Source: JBGSYN01 sp041750975
Lineage (GTDB): Bacteria > Pseudomonadota > Alphaproteobacteria > Geminicoccales > Geminicoccaceae
Direction: 5' to 3'
Length of the DNA stretch: 34,073 nt
Assembly: GCA_041750975.1 (NCBI GenBank)
Contig: JBGSYN010000151.1
Location: forward strand, 1 to 34,073
The notes under the pieces are model-generated. The model did not search any database, was not told where the DNA came from, and saw only the letters and a program-made list of their open reading frames with translations. Of this stretch, positions 6,719-15,323 are shown piece by piece. A program made the position numbers and the translations under genes. Each line of letters begins with the position of its first letter. Positions within the stretch are counted from its first letter, which is position 1.

Positions 6719-8190
6719 TGATGCAATCCCGTTCCACAATTCGCTTTTGGCATCGAGGCGCCATCCGATCGCTCGGTAATATCGATCCGATCCACACAGT
6801 CCTCGAATGGCTGCGCGAGGACGAGGGTCTTACCGGCAGCAAGGAAGGTTGTGCGGAGGGCGATTGCGGCACCTGCACGGCGCTCATGGCGTGGCTCGAG
6901 AATGGCGAACTGATCGTCCGGCCGGTCAATACCTGCATCGTTCTCCTGCCCATGCTCGATGGTTCGGCGTTGTTCACGGTCGAGGATCTGGCTGACGAAA
7001 GCGGCACGCTGCACCCGGTTCAACAAGCCATGGTCGATGCTCACGGCTCGCAATGCGGCTTCTGCACGCCCGGGATCGTCATGGCTCTGGCCGGTCTCTA
7101 TCACCAGACCCGAGAACCTTCACGGCAACAAATTCTCGATCAGCTTGCCGGTAATCTCTGCCGATGTACCGGCTACGGCCCGATCGTCGAGGCGGCGACA
7201 ATGATGGGCCGGCTCGATCCGACGCGTTCTATCATTCCAACGAACCTCGCCGACGAGCTCTCATTCCTGCAAGACGACCAATGTCTCCAAGGCTCAGGTC
7301 CGGACGGCGAGTGGTTCGCCCCAGCAACGATCGACGACTTGTCGCTGCTGCTGGAAGCGCATTCCGATGCCACGATCGTCGCCGGTGCCACCGATGTCGG
7401 CCTTTGGGTCACCAAGCAACTCCTGACCTTCGAGCGCCTCATCTTTCTCCATCGGATTAGCGACCTCAGATCCGTGCAGACCACCGATGCGGGTCTCGAA
7501 ATCGGCGCCATGGCTACCTATGCATCCGCGCGTTCGGCTCTCGCCGGTTTTGCCCCGGCGCTCGATGAGCTGATCCGCCGCTTCGGTTCGGAGCAGGTTC
7601 GTTCTTTCGGCACGATTGGCGGCAATATCGCCAACGGCTCGCCGATCGGCGACATGCCCCCGGCCTTGATTGCCGCCAATGCGCAGCTGCGACTTCGCTC
7701 GGCCGAAGGCGATCGGGTAATCGCCCTCGAGGACTTTTTCATCGACTATGGCAAACAGGATCGGCATCCAGGGGAGTTCGTCGAAGCGGTCGTGCTGCCC
7801 CGCCCCGGAACGGGCTGGGCGCTTCACGTCCACAAACTTTCGAAACGCTTCGATCAAGATATCTCTGCCGTATGCGGCGCTTTTGCTCTGACCATCGTCG
7901 ACGGTTTGGTTCGCGATGCACGCATTGTCTTCGGCGGTATGGCGGCAATACCCAGGCGGGCACTGGCGACCGAGACCGCACTCATCGGCGAATTATGGAA
8001 TGAGGACACGGTGTGGGCGGCGATGGGTGTCCTCGAGCGTGAGTTCGAGCCGATGACCGACCAGCGGGGCGGTGCCGACTATCGTCGCATCGCCGCCCGC
8101 AACCTGCTCTGGAAGGTTTGGCTCGACACGACCGACGACGCGGCCGCTATGAGCCTCTCGCGGCAATCAAGCGATTTCGTCGATGCTTGA
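6718..8190 (+). CDS. xdhA: Xanthine dehydrogenase small subunit (2Fe-2S and FAD)
   Basis: 490 residues. Residues 1 to about 165 hold two [2Fe-2S] sites: a plant-ferredoxin type cluster (Cys45, Cys50, Cys53 in CAEGDCGTC plus a Cys near 75) and the helical cluster (CGFC and CRC). From about 195 comes the molybdopterin-dehydrogenase FAD domain with VAGATDVGLWVTK and FGTIGGNIANGSPIGD, then the CO-dehydrogenase flavoprotein C-terminal domain. FeS and FAD domains in one chain is the bacterial XdhA layout. It passes electrons from the molybdenum subunit XdhB to NAD+. It starts at ATG 6718 inside the hiuH stop (TGATG), with ATG 6721 immediately after as an alternative, and has no strong SD, consistent with translational coupling. 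The 3' end overlaps xdhB by 8 bp. Confidence 0.95.
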   Translation: MMQSRSTIRFWHRGAIRSLGNIDPIHTVLEWLREDEGLTGSKEGCAEGDCGTCTALMAWLENGELIVRPVNTCIVLLPMLDGSALFTVEDLADESGTLHPVQQAMVDAHGSQCGFCTPGIVMALAGLYHQTREPSRQQILDQLAGNLCRCTGYGPIVEAATMMGRLDPTRSIIPTNLADELSFLQDDQCLQGSGPDGEWFAPATIDDLSLLLEAHSDATIVAGATDVGLWVTKQLLTFERLIFLHRISDLRSVQTTDAGLEIGAMATYASARSALAGFAPALDELIRRFGSEQVRSFGTIGGNIANGSPIGDMPPALIAANAQLRLRSAEGDRVIALEDFFIDYGKQDRHPGEFVEAVVLPRPGTGWALHVHKLSKRFDQDISAVCGAFALTIVDGLVRDARIVFGGMAAIPRRALATETALIGELWNEDTVWAAMGVLEREFEPMTDQRGGADYRRIAARNLLWKVWLDTTDDAAAMSLSRQSSDFVDA

Positions 8191-10555
8191 TCGGCCTGAC
8201 CGACTCGGTGCGCCCGATCCCGCCTCGGCAGGCCTGCCGGACGACGATGGGATCAATGGCGGTGTTCGTCGATCCATTCGTCACGAGAGTGCGCACAAGC
8301 ATGTAGCCGGCTCGGCACCCTACACGGACGATATTCCGGTCCCGGCCAATTGCCTCCATTTGGCTCTCGGTCTGAGCCAGCGGTCTCATGCGGTCATCCG
8401 TTCGATGGACCTGTCGGCTGTCCGTGCGGCACGAGGTGTCATTGCGGTACTGACCGCGGCCGATGTCCCGGGCGTCAATGATGCGAGCCCGATCGCGGGC
8501 GATGATCCGTTGTTCGCCGAGGAATGTGTCTTTTTCCATGGCCAGCCCCTGTTCGTCGTTGCCGCCACCGATCGTCGAGCGGCGCGACAGGCAACGAAAC
8601 TGGCCAAGGTCGAGTATGAGGACCGGCCTGCTATTCTCACGATCGACGAGGCGCTGGCGCAGAACTCGCACGTCTCGGATATGAAACGGCTGCAGCGCGG
8701 CGATCCGATGCCGATCCTTGCCGAGGCATCGCATCGCCTGTCCGGCCGGCTCGAAATCGGCGGGCAGGATCATCTCTATCTGGAGGGACAGGTCTCGTTA
8801 GCCATGCCGGGCGAAGATGGCGGCATCACCGTCCTCTGCTCGAGCCAGCATCCGACCGAGGTTCAGCACAATGTCGCGAAGGTCCTGGCTCTGCCGGATG
8901 CCGCCGTCACTGTCGAGGTAAGGCGCATGGGTGGCGGTTTCGGCGGCAAGGAAACCCAGCCGGCGATTTTCGCTGCAATCGCGGCACTAGTCGCCAGCAA
9001 GACGGGCCGGGCCGCCAAAATCCGGCTCGATCGTGACGATGACATGGCGATCACGGGCAAGCGCCACGAAACCCGGATCGACTACGATGTCGGATTCGAC
9101 GATCGGGGGCGCATTCTTGCGCTCGATGTCGTCCAGGCGCTCCGTTGCGGGTATTCGCTCGATCTCTCGAATGCCATCGCCGATCGCGCCATGTTTCACG
9201 CCGACAACGCCTATTATTTGCCCGCGGTTCGCATCCGAAGCTATCGTTGCCGTACCCATACCGTTTCCAATACTGCATTCCGCGGCTTCGGCGGCCCGCA
9301 GGGCATGATGGGCATCGAGCGCATCATTCACCGCATTGCCCATCACCTCAATCTCGATCCCTTGGCGGTGCGCAATGCCAATCTCTACGCACAGGCACCG
9401 CGCAATGTAACCCCCTATGGGATGGAGGTCGGTGAAGCGGTCCTCCTCAGACTGATGCAGGAACTTGCCGCACGCGCCGACTATGCGAAGCGCAATAAGA
9501 CAGTCGACGCCTTCAACGCCAAGTGTGGTGTGTTCCGGAAGGGGCTTGCATTGACGCCGGTCAAGTTCGGCATTTCCTTCACCACCACCCACCTCAACCA
9601 GGCGGGGGCTCTGGTTCATGTCTACACCGATGGATCGGTGCATCTGAACCATGGCGGCACGGAGATGGGCCAGGGCCTCTTCGTCAAAGTGGCGCAGGTG
9701 GTCGCCGAGACATTCTGCATCGACATCGAGCGGATCATGGTATCGGCCACCAGTACGGGGAAGGTGCCGAACACCTCGGCGACGGCGGCGAGCAGCAGTT
9801 CGGATCTCAACGGCATGGCCGCCCGCAGCGCCGCACTGGCGATTCGCGCACGCCTGACGAAATTCGCGGCAGAGCTGTATCAGGCGGAGCCCGACGATGT
9901 GCAGTGGCTGCCAAACCGCATTGTTGTCAGAGGCGAAGAGATGGGCTGGGACATGCTCATCAAGCAGGCCTATCTGGCGCGTAATTCGCTCTCCTCGACC
10001 GGTTACTACGCGACGCCGGCAATTCAATATGATGCAGCCAACATGCGCGGACGCCCGTTCTACTATTTCGCCCATGGAGCCGCGGTCAGCGAAGTGACGG
10101 TGGACAGCCTAACCGGCGAATACCGGATCGACCGCGTCGATATCCTTCACGATGTCGGCAAGTCGCTCAATCCTGCGATCGACCTCGGTCAGATCGAAGG
10201 TGGCTTCATTCAGGGCGCAGGCTGGTTGACGATGGAAGAGCTCTGGTGGGATCGGCAGGGGCGTCTTCGAACGCATGCACCCTCGACCTATAAAATACCG
10301 ACCGCAAGCGACCGGCCAGCCATCATGAATATCGACCTATGGGATGCGGCGGGCGATCACGCGGAGACGATTTTCCGTTCCAAGGCGGTCGGCGAGCCCC
10401 CCTTGATGCTGGCGATCAGCGTCTTCGAGGCGCTGCAGGAAGCAGTAGCCAGCTTTGCGTCGACGCCCGAGCAAATCGTCTGGCTCAATGCGCCCGCGAC
10501 ACCCGAAGCCGTGCTGATGGCGATTGAATCGGCGAAGCGAGCTGCGATGACCTGA
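8183..10555 (+). CDS. xdhB: Xanthine dehydrogenase molybdenum-binding subunit
   Basis: 790 residues, the normal XdhB size. It begins within the last codons of xdhA. Residues about 30-140 form the a/b hammerhead domain (SAHKHVAGSAPYTDDI). Then come the molybdopterin-binding domains with GGGFGGKETQ, FRGFGGPQGM (the Arg expected near the substrate), GGTEMGQGL, and the catalytic Glu in KAVGEPPLMLA near the C-terminus. These residues fit oxidation of hypoxanthine/xanthine rather than aldehyde oxidation. It forms the cytoplasmic heterotetramer with XdhA, and XdhC downstream is its cofactor chaperone. The TGATG junction with xdhC indicates coupled translation. No interruption or missing key motif was found. 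Confidence 0.95.
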   Translation: MLDRPDRLGAPDPASAGLPDDDGINGGVRRSIRHESAHKHVAGSAPYTDDIPVPANCLHLALGLSQRSHAVIRSMDLSAVRAARGVIAVLTAADVPGVNDASPIAGDDPLFAEECVFFHGQPLFVVAATDRRAARQATKLAKVEYEDRPAILTIDEALAQNSHVSDMKRLQRGDPMPILAEASHRLSGRLEIGGQDHLYLEGQVSLAMPGEDGGITVLCSSQHPTEVQHNVAKVLALPDAAVTVEVRRMGGGFGGKETQPAIFAAIAALVASKTGRAAKIRLDRDDDMAITGKRHETRIDYDVGFDDRGRILALDVVQALRCGYSLDLSNAIADRAMFHADNAYYLPAVRIRSYRCRTHTVSNTAFRGFGGPQGMMGIERIIHRIAHHLNLDPLAVRNANLYAQAPRNVTPYGMEVGEAVLLRLMQELAARADYAKRNKTVDAFNAKCGVFRKGLALTPVKFGISFTTTHLNQAGALVHVYTDGSVHLNHGGTEMGQGLFVKVAQVVAETFCIDIERIMVSATSTGKVPNTSATAASSSSDLNGMAARSAALAIRARLTKFAAELYQAEPDDVQWLPNRIVVRGEEMGWDMLIKQAYLARNSLSSTGYYATPAIQYDAANMRGRPFYYFAHGAAVSEVTVDSLTGEYRIDRVDILHDVGKSLNPAIDLGQIEGGFIQGAGWLTMEELWWDRQGRLRTHAPSTYKIPTASDRPAIMNIDLWDAAGDHAETIFRSKAVGEPPLMLAISVFEALQEAVASFASTPEQIVWLNAPATPEAVLMAIESAKRAAMT

Positions 10556-11514
10556 TGTCATGGCTGCGAAACATTGTCGATGGTCTCGGGACCGGCCAGC
10601 CTGCCTGCCTCGTCACCGTGGCGTGCACGAAAGGCTCTGTACCGCGTGAAGCCGGCACATCGATGGTGGTCCTCATAGACGGTATCGGAGGCAGCATCGG
10701 CGGCGGCAGGCTTGAGCATCGGGCCATCCAGCAGGCGCGCGCCCAATTGACTGCAGCCGGGCTTCCGGGTCCTTTTCTCGAAGAAGTCGTTCTGGGCCCG
10801 CAATGCGGTCAATGCTGTGGCGGCAAGGTCTGGCTTGCCTTCGAATGGTTCGAACCATCCGATCTCGACCACTTGCGGAGCCTGGCGAATGCGCCGGCAA
10901 TTGCCTCGAAACTGAACGGTCCGAAACGTCCGCTTGAGGCTGTCGATGACGCCAACGCGCAGTGTCGAGTTCAGGAATCTGCGGGCGAAATCACGCTGAT
11001 CCGTTCCGCAGGAAAGCCCGTGGCTCCGCTCTATCTCTTCGGCGCCGGTCATGTCGGACGTGCCGTCGTGCAGGCTCTGGGCCGGCTGCCGTTTCACGTC
11101 CGCTGGGTCGATTCGAGGCCGGAGATGTTTGCCCCGCCCATTCCGGACAACGTTGTGCCGCGGCCCGCATTGGATCCCCTGACTGAAGTTGGCCGGGCTC
11201 CTTCCCAAACATATTATTTGGTCATGACGCACGAGCACGATCTCGATGAACGGCTGTGCGAGCAAATCTTGTTGCGCCGGGACTTTGTTTATCTCGGGCT
11301 GATCGGTTCCGAGACCAAGGCTCGTCGCTTCCAGATGCGCCTTGCAAACCGGGACGTCCCCGGTCTTGAGCGACTGACTTGCCCGATCGGCCTGCCCGGC
11401 ATCAGAGGCAAGGATCCAGCCATCATCGCGGCATCCGTTGCAGCCGATCTTTTGCAGAGACTAGAGCACCCCCAAAACGACTGGTCGAAAAACCTTGGAA
11501 ACGCAACTTGTTGA
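10555..11514 (+). CDS. xdhC: Molybdenum cofactor chaperone for xanthine dehydrogenase
   Basis: 319 residues. The N-terminal XdhC/CoxI domain has CTKGSVPREAGTSM and GSIGGGRLEHRA, followed by PQCGQCCGGKVWL, whose Cys residues are characteristic of XdhC. The C-terminal half is a Rossmann-like domain starting LYLFGAGHVGRAVV. XdhC binds Moco, promotes its sulfuration with a cysteine desulfurase and inserts it into XdhB; it is not part of the final enzyme. The ATG overlaps the xdhB TGA (TGATG), and the 3' end overlaps the TTG start of puuD by 20 bp, so all five genes are closely coupled. Confidence 0.94.
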   Translation: MSWLRNIVDGLGTGQPACLVTVACTKGSVPREAGTSMVVLIDGIGGSIGGGRLEHRAIQQARAQLTAAGLPGPFLEEVVLGPQCGQCCGGKVWLAFEWFEPSDLDHLRSLANAPAIASKLNGPKRPLEAVDDANAQCRVQESAGEITLIRSAGKPVAPLYLFGAGHVGRAVVQALGRLPFHVRWVDSRPEMFAPPIPDNVVPRPALDPLTEVGRAPSQTYYLVMTHEHDLDERLCEQILLRRDFVYLGLIGSETKARRFQMRLANRDVPGLERLTCPIGLPGIRGKDPAIIAASVAADLLQRLEHPQNDWSKNLGNATC

Positions 11515-12706
11515 GTGGCTGAATCTGATCCTTCGCTGGTTCCACATCATCGTCGGAATCACGTGGATCGGCACGTCGTTTTTTTTCGTCTGGCTCGACA
11601 CGAGCCTGCGCAAGGCGCCGCATCTGGCTGAAGGCGTTCGGGGCGAAAGCTGGATGGTCCACGGCGGCGGCTTCTACAACGCCCAGAAATACATGGTGGC
11701 TCCCAGGGAAATGCCGCCTGTGCTGCACTGGTTCACGCACGACGCCTATCTGACCTGGTTATCCGGATTCCTGCTGCTGATCGTCATCTACTACTTCAAA
11801 GCCAGTGCGTTCCTGATCGATCCCGCAGTCGCCGATCTATCCCCGTCGCAGGCAATCATGCTCAGCCTCGTGATGCTCGGGGGTGGTTGGCTGGCCTACG
11901 ATCAGCTTTGCAGATCGCCGATCGGTGACGACACGCGAAGCCTCGCCATTGCCGTCTTCATACTGACGGTCGTCGCCAGCTTTATCTTCTGTCACGTCTT
12001 CAGCGGCCGCGGTGCGTTTATCCACATCGGCGCGTTCATCGGCACGATCATGGCGGCCAATGTCTTCTTCATCATTATTCCGAACCAAAGAAAGATCACG
12101 GCCGCGATGATCGATGGCCGTGATCCCGATCCGAAGCTAGGACAGATCGGCAAGCAGCGGAGCCTGCACAATAATTATCTGACGTTGCCGGTCGTCTTCA
12201 TGATGGTCTCGAACCACTACGCCATGGCCTTCAGTCATCCGCTCAATTGGCTGATCGCTGTCGGTATCATCATCGTTGGTGCCATGGTGCGACACCACAT
12301 GAACCAGAGCACCCAGGAGCAGCCCGATCCCTGGCAGCGAGCCTATTTGCCGGCCGCCGGTGCTGCCATGCTCGCTGTCATCATGGTGACAGCTTGGCGG
12401 CCCGCCCAGAGCAACTCAGCCGTGGCGTCCTCAGCCGTCGAGCATGTAACTCTGGCCAGTGTCGAGCCCATCATCGAGCAACACTGTGTGATGTGTCATG
12501 CGACCAAGCCCACGCATGAGGGTTTCGACGCACCTCCCGGCGGCGTCCGGCTCGATTCGCCGACCCTCATTCAGACTTGGTCCGGCGCCATCAACCAGCA
12601 GGCCGGCCTTGCCCAGATCATGCCGCTCGGCAACGAGACCGGCATGACGGATGAAGAACGCGCTTTGATCCGTGCGTGGGCGCAAAACGGCTCAGCCGCC
12701 AACTGA
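11495..12706 (+). CDS. puuD: Membrane-bound urate hydroxylase with C-terminal cytochrome c domain
   Basis: 403 residues. The N-terminal ~300 residues contain about eight hydrophobic segments with family blocks WFHIIVGITWIGTSFFF, MVHGGGFYNAQKYMVAP and FSGRGAFIHIGAFIGT. The C-terminal ~85 residues form a c-type cytochrome with CVMCH at 331-335 and a probable axial Met in IMPLGN. This is PuuD (urate oxidase N-terminal/cytochrome c fusion), which oxidises urate to 5-hydroxyisourate and feeds electrons to cytochrome c, thus without the H2O2 produced by uricase. The start is TTG 11495: it yields METQLVEWLNLILRW, as expected for PuuD, and no ATG or GTG fits nearby. The heme domain should face the periplasm. 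The last 15 bp overlap the convergent gene. Confidence 0.94.
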   Translation: METQLVEWLNLILRWFHIIVGITWIGTSFFFVWLDTSLRKAPHLAEGVRGESWMVHGGGFYNAQKYMVAPREMPPVLHWFTHDAYLTWLSGFLLLIVIYYFKASAFLIDPAVADLSPSQAIMLSLVMLGGGWLAYDQLCRSPIGDDTRSLAIAVFILTVVASFIFCHVFSGRGAFIHIGAFIGTIMAANVFFIIIPNQRKITAAMIDGRDPDPKLGQIGKQRSLHNNYLTLPVVFMMVSNHYAMAFSHPLNWLIAVGIIIVGAMVRHHMNQSTQEQPDPWQRAYLPAAGAAMLAVIMVTAWRPAQSNSAVASSAVEHVTLASVEPIIEQHCVMCHATKPTHEGFDAPPGGVRLDSPTLIQTWSGAINQQAGLAQIMPLGNETGMTDEERALIRAWAQNGSAAN

Positions 12707-13732
12707 AACGAAGCGCTTCTCGGCCGCACTCTCATAGGAGGCGAGCGCCAATCGCAGTGTCTTCAGATTGTCGGCCCCGCTCGGTTGCGGTTCGGTGCCG
12801 TGGCGTAGGCAATCGATCCAATGACGCTGGATATTGATGACGCTGTCTTGCACGGCATGCCAAGGTCGCTCGCCCCATGAAGGGGGTGGCGGATCGAGAT
12901 CAACCTCCCGAAGCGCGCCGGGCTTTCTCACCACAAGGCGGTAATTGCGCTCGAGTTCGATCGCACCTCTGTCGCCTTGAACCCAGACCAGCGTTTCCGG
13001 AAAAATCTCGGGCTCCTGCCTGGCGTAGAAGGAAATATCGACAACGCTGACGGCACCATTTTCGTGTGCCAGCGTCGAGAGAACGGCGTCCTCGCCCGCC
13101 ACCTCCGGATGCAGGCGTTGCGTGCGGCAGGCAACATCCGTCACCTCTCCCAAGAGAAACCGCACCAGATCATAGAGGTGAATGCCGACATCCATGATCG
13201 CAAAATGCTCGGCCGTTTTGAGATAAGGTTGGTTGGCGTAGAGTTCATCGAACAAACCGTGCCGAAACGTCAGGTGGGCAAAATGAGGGTTGCCGATGGT
13301 TCCGGAGGTCAGCAGCTTCTTCAATTCGATGAAGGGAAGCTGCCAGCGAAAATTCTCGTGAACGAGCAGCGGCACACCGGCCAGCCTGCAGGCCTCGACC
13401 ATGGCCACACCGTCATCCCAGGTTTCGGCAAACGGCTTTTGGCAGATGGCGGGGGTCTTGTGGCGTGCGGCCAGCTCGACCAGCGGGCGATGCGATTCGA
13501 CGGTCGTGCAGATATCGACGAAATCCGGTTTCGCTTCACGCAACATGGTGTCGGCGTCGCCATAGACGCCTGAAATGCCGAGCCGCTTGGCCCAGGAATT
13601 GGCCTTGTTTCTATCGCGGTCGCACACCGCGACGATCTCGACGCCTTCGATTTCCGCCCACGCCTGCAGATGGTTGGCCGCAAAAAAACCGCAGCCAACC
13701 ATGCTCGCACGAATAGTCCGATCCGCAATCAA
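12692..13732 (-). CDS. Gfo/Idh/MocA-family NAD(P)-dependent oxidoreductase
   Basis: 346 residues. The N-terminal Rossmann fold has GCGFFAANH after strand one and an acidic VCDRD at the end of strand two, favouring NAD(H). CQKPFA stands where the family has EKP. The C-terminal alpha/beta domain follows from about residue 125. Members oxidise or reduce sugars, inositols and related polyols. The substrate is unknown and there is no sugar transporter or kinase in the window. The gene ends inside the convergent puuD (15-bp overlap) and is divergent from the GntR-family gene, which is a natural candidate for its regulator (inference). The start is ATG 13732; a second Met at residue 11 is too close to the glycine motif to be the start. 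Confidence 0.87.
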   Translation of the reverse strand: MIADRTIRASMVGCGFFAANHLQAWAEIEGVEIVAVCDRDRNKANSWAKRLGISGVYGDADTMLREAKPDFVDICTTVESHRPLVELAARHKTPAICQKPFAETWDDGVAMVEACRLAGVPLLVHENFRWQLPFIELKKLLTSGTIGNPHFAHLTFRHGLFDELYANQPYLKTAEHFAIMDVGIHLYDLVRFLLGEVTDVACRTQRLHPEVAGEDAVLSTLAHENGAVSVVDISFYARQEPEIFPETLVWVQGDRGAIELERNYRLVVRKPGALREVDLDPPPPSWGERPWHAVQDSVINIQRHWIDCLRHGTEPQPSGADNLKTLRLALASYESAAEKRFVSVGG

Positions 13733-13990
13733 CTCAGACTCCCATCACACGTTGCAGATTATTCGGCAACGAGCCCAAGCGCAGGAAATAGAACTCCAGC
13801 CTACCCGGTTCTTCTTCCAAACGAAGCCCGAAGGACCAGTCAACACCATCTCCCGATTTTGCGGCCCGCCGGACGCAACTCAATCCCGAGGCGGTTACCC
13901 AAACATTGAATCCACAGAGTTGACCTCAGTAGACCACATCTCATTGTCGAGCAATTGGGGCGGGTGTAGGCTTCCTGGCTCTTATCTCAG
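13733..13990. promoter_or_regulatory. Divergent promoter region of the oxidoreductase and GntR genes
   Basis: 258 bases without a credible gene between two divergent starts. On the plus strand TTGACC at 13920 lacks a good -10 partner. TTGTCG (13944-13949) with a 17-bp spacer to TAGGCT (13967-13972) is a weak alternative placing transcription start just before the GTG at 13991. No clear palindrome for a FadR-type regulator was recognised by eye. Confidence 0.35.
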
Positions 13991-14758
13991 GTGATTTGGG
14001 CAAGGGTGCGAGGGCGAGCCGGCACTCCAACGGGGACGAAGCAATTGGCCGCAACCGAAATCATCGAACGCCGTAAGCTTTATCATGAGGTTCTCGACCG
14101 CCTGCTGTTGATGATCGAGCAACAAGGCCTCAAGCCGGGCGCAGCGCTGCCGTCCGAACGGGAACTGATGGATCGCTACGGGGTGGGCCGCCCGGCCGTG
14201 CGCGAGGCTATGCAAAGCCTCGCTCGCATGGGGATCGTCACGATCCAGCATGGCGAGCGCACCCGAATTGCCGAGCCCGCGGTGGATCGCATTTTCGATC
14301 AGATCGATCGTGCCGCGCAGCATCTGTTGATGCATTCACCGGCAAGTCTCGAGCATCTGAAGGAAGCGCGAACCCTGTTCGAGGAGCAGATGGTCCGCTT
14401 TGCCGCGGCCAAGGCGACCAATAGTCAGGTCTCGAAGCTCGACCATGTCCTGAAGCAACAACGCAAGATCAAGGACGATCCGGTTCGCTTCCTCGAACTT
14501 GACGGTCTGTTTCATCGGGAAATAGCGGATAGTGCGGGCAATCCGATTTACACAGCCGTCAGCCAGGCATTCTTCGGCTGGCTCTCGAAATATCATATCA
14601 GTCTGGTTCGGGTGCCGGGCCTCGAACATCTGACGATCGAAGAACATCAGGCCATTATCGACGCCATCCGCACGCACGATGTCGAGCTCGCCGGCCAGGC
14701 AATGCGTGACCATCTGCTCAGAGCCAACAAGCTCTATCGGCTATCAAGCGCCTCCTAA
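13991..14758 (+). CDS. GntR-family (FadR/FCD) transcriptional regulator, NanR-like
   Basis: 255 residues from GTG 13991. The N-terminal winged helix-turn-helix (about 27-95) carries LKPGAALPSERELMDRYGVG, RPAVREAMQSLARMG and HGERTRIAEP. The C-terminal FCD effector domain follows with the expected metal-site residues (Asp and His in LDGLFHREIADSAGNPI, His in EEHQAIIDAI and DHLLRAN). Both halves resemble E. coli NanR. Sialic-acid genes are absent, so NanR-like describes only the subfamily. In-frame TTG 14045 follows a better Shine-Dalgarno sequence (GGGGACG) and would remove 18 unconserved residues; it may be the true start. It is divergent from the Gfo/Idh/MocA gene and 1.3 kb beyond puuD; targets could be either that gene or the purine operons (inference). 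Confidence 0.9.
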   Translation: MIWARVRGRAGTPTGTKQLAATEIIERRKLYHEVLDRLLLMIEQQGLKPGAALPSERELMDRYGVGRPAVREAMQSLARMGIVTIQHGERTRIAEPAVDRIFDQIDRAAQHLLMHSPASLEHLKEARTLFEEQMVRFAAAKATNSQVSKLDHVLKQQRKIKDDPVRFLELDGLFHREIADSAGNPIYTAVSQAFFGWLSKYHISLVRVPGLEHLTIEEHQAIIDAIRTHDVELAGQAMRDHLLRANKLYRLSSAS

Positions 14759-15323
14759 CGCAACCTTCCGATCATGCCCGCCATGGTCGCAATTGGTGAC
14801 GAGGCCAACGCTCAAGACGAGGGCACTTTCCCCGGCCATGATTGCGAACAGGTCACAAGGTCTTGAGACCCCGAACGCGGTGAAATACGACGTAACTAGA
14901 ATTGCGCGAGGGGTCCGATTTCGCGGGCCATTACTGCTCCCCGATCAAGGAGCGATCACCATCTGTAGCATCCACGATGTACGTTCAGCGATCTGTTCAA
15001 TCGTTCCCGCAGCGACCGATGAAATTTCGAGAATACTACCCTGGGAAGTCGCAAAATCCGATCCAGTGCCATCTACTCCGGATCGCCGAATGCCGCCCGT
15101 TCCAACTTATCACTCCTGAACGCTGCGCCTGCCGCCCGGAGATCTGCTGGAGAACCGGGAGACTACGAGCGTGGCCTTTACAACAGCCAGGCAGAGTGAT
15201 CGATAGCCTCAAGCAGTCGAATGAACCGTCGGATGACACTGAAAAATCGCAAGCGCCCAACGAATCGGCGAGTTGAACGGGTAGTTAATCGGTGCTTTAC
15301 AAGGTGACGGCCGGTCTCGGCAC
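14759..15323. other. Gene-free stretch of 565 bp
   Basis: This lies between the 3' ends of the GntR gene and the convergent carboxypeptidase gene. Open frames exist on both strands (for example 14902-15276), but their products are rich in Arg, Ser and Pro, resemble no family I know and lack a ribosome-binding site. I saw no repeat, RNA gene, terminator hairpin with T-run or mobile-element end. It may be a decayed gene or simple spacer. Confidence 0.6.

Noticed and set aside
8987..10075. A 362-codon open frame antisense to xdhB.
   Set aside because: xdhB is intact with all motifs; the antisense product has no family features.
14930..15110. On the minus strand one frame reads a short segment (SILEISSVAAGTIEQIAERTSW) slightly reminiscent of a chemoreceptor signalling domain.
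   Set aside because: Only about 20 residues, bounded by stops, without the conserved NLLALNA core; too weak to call a pseudogene.
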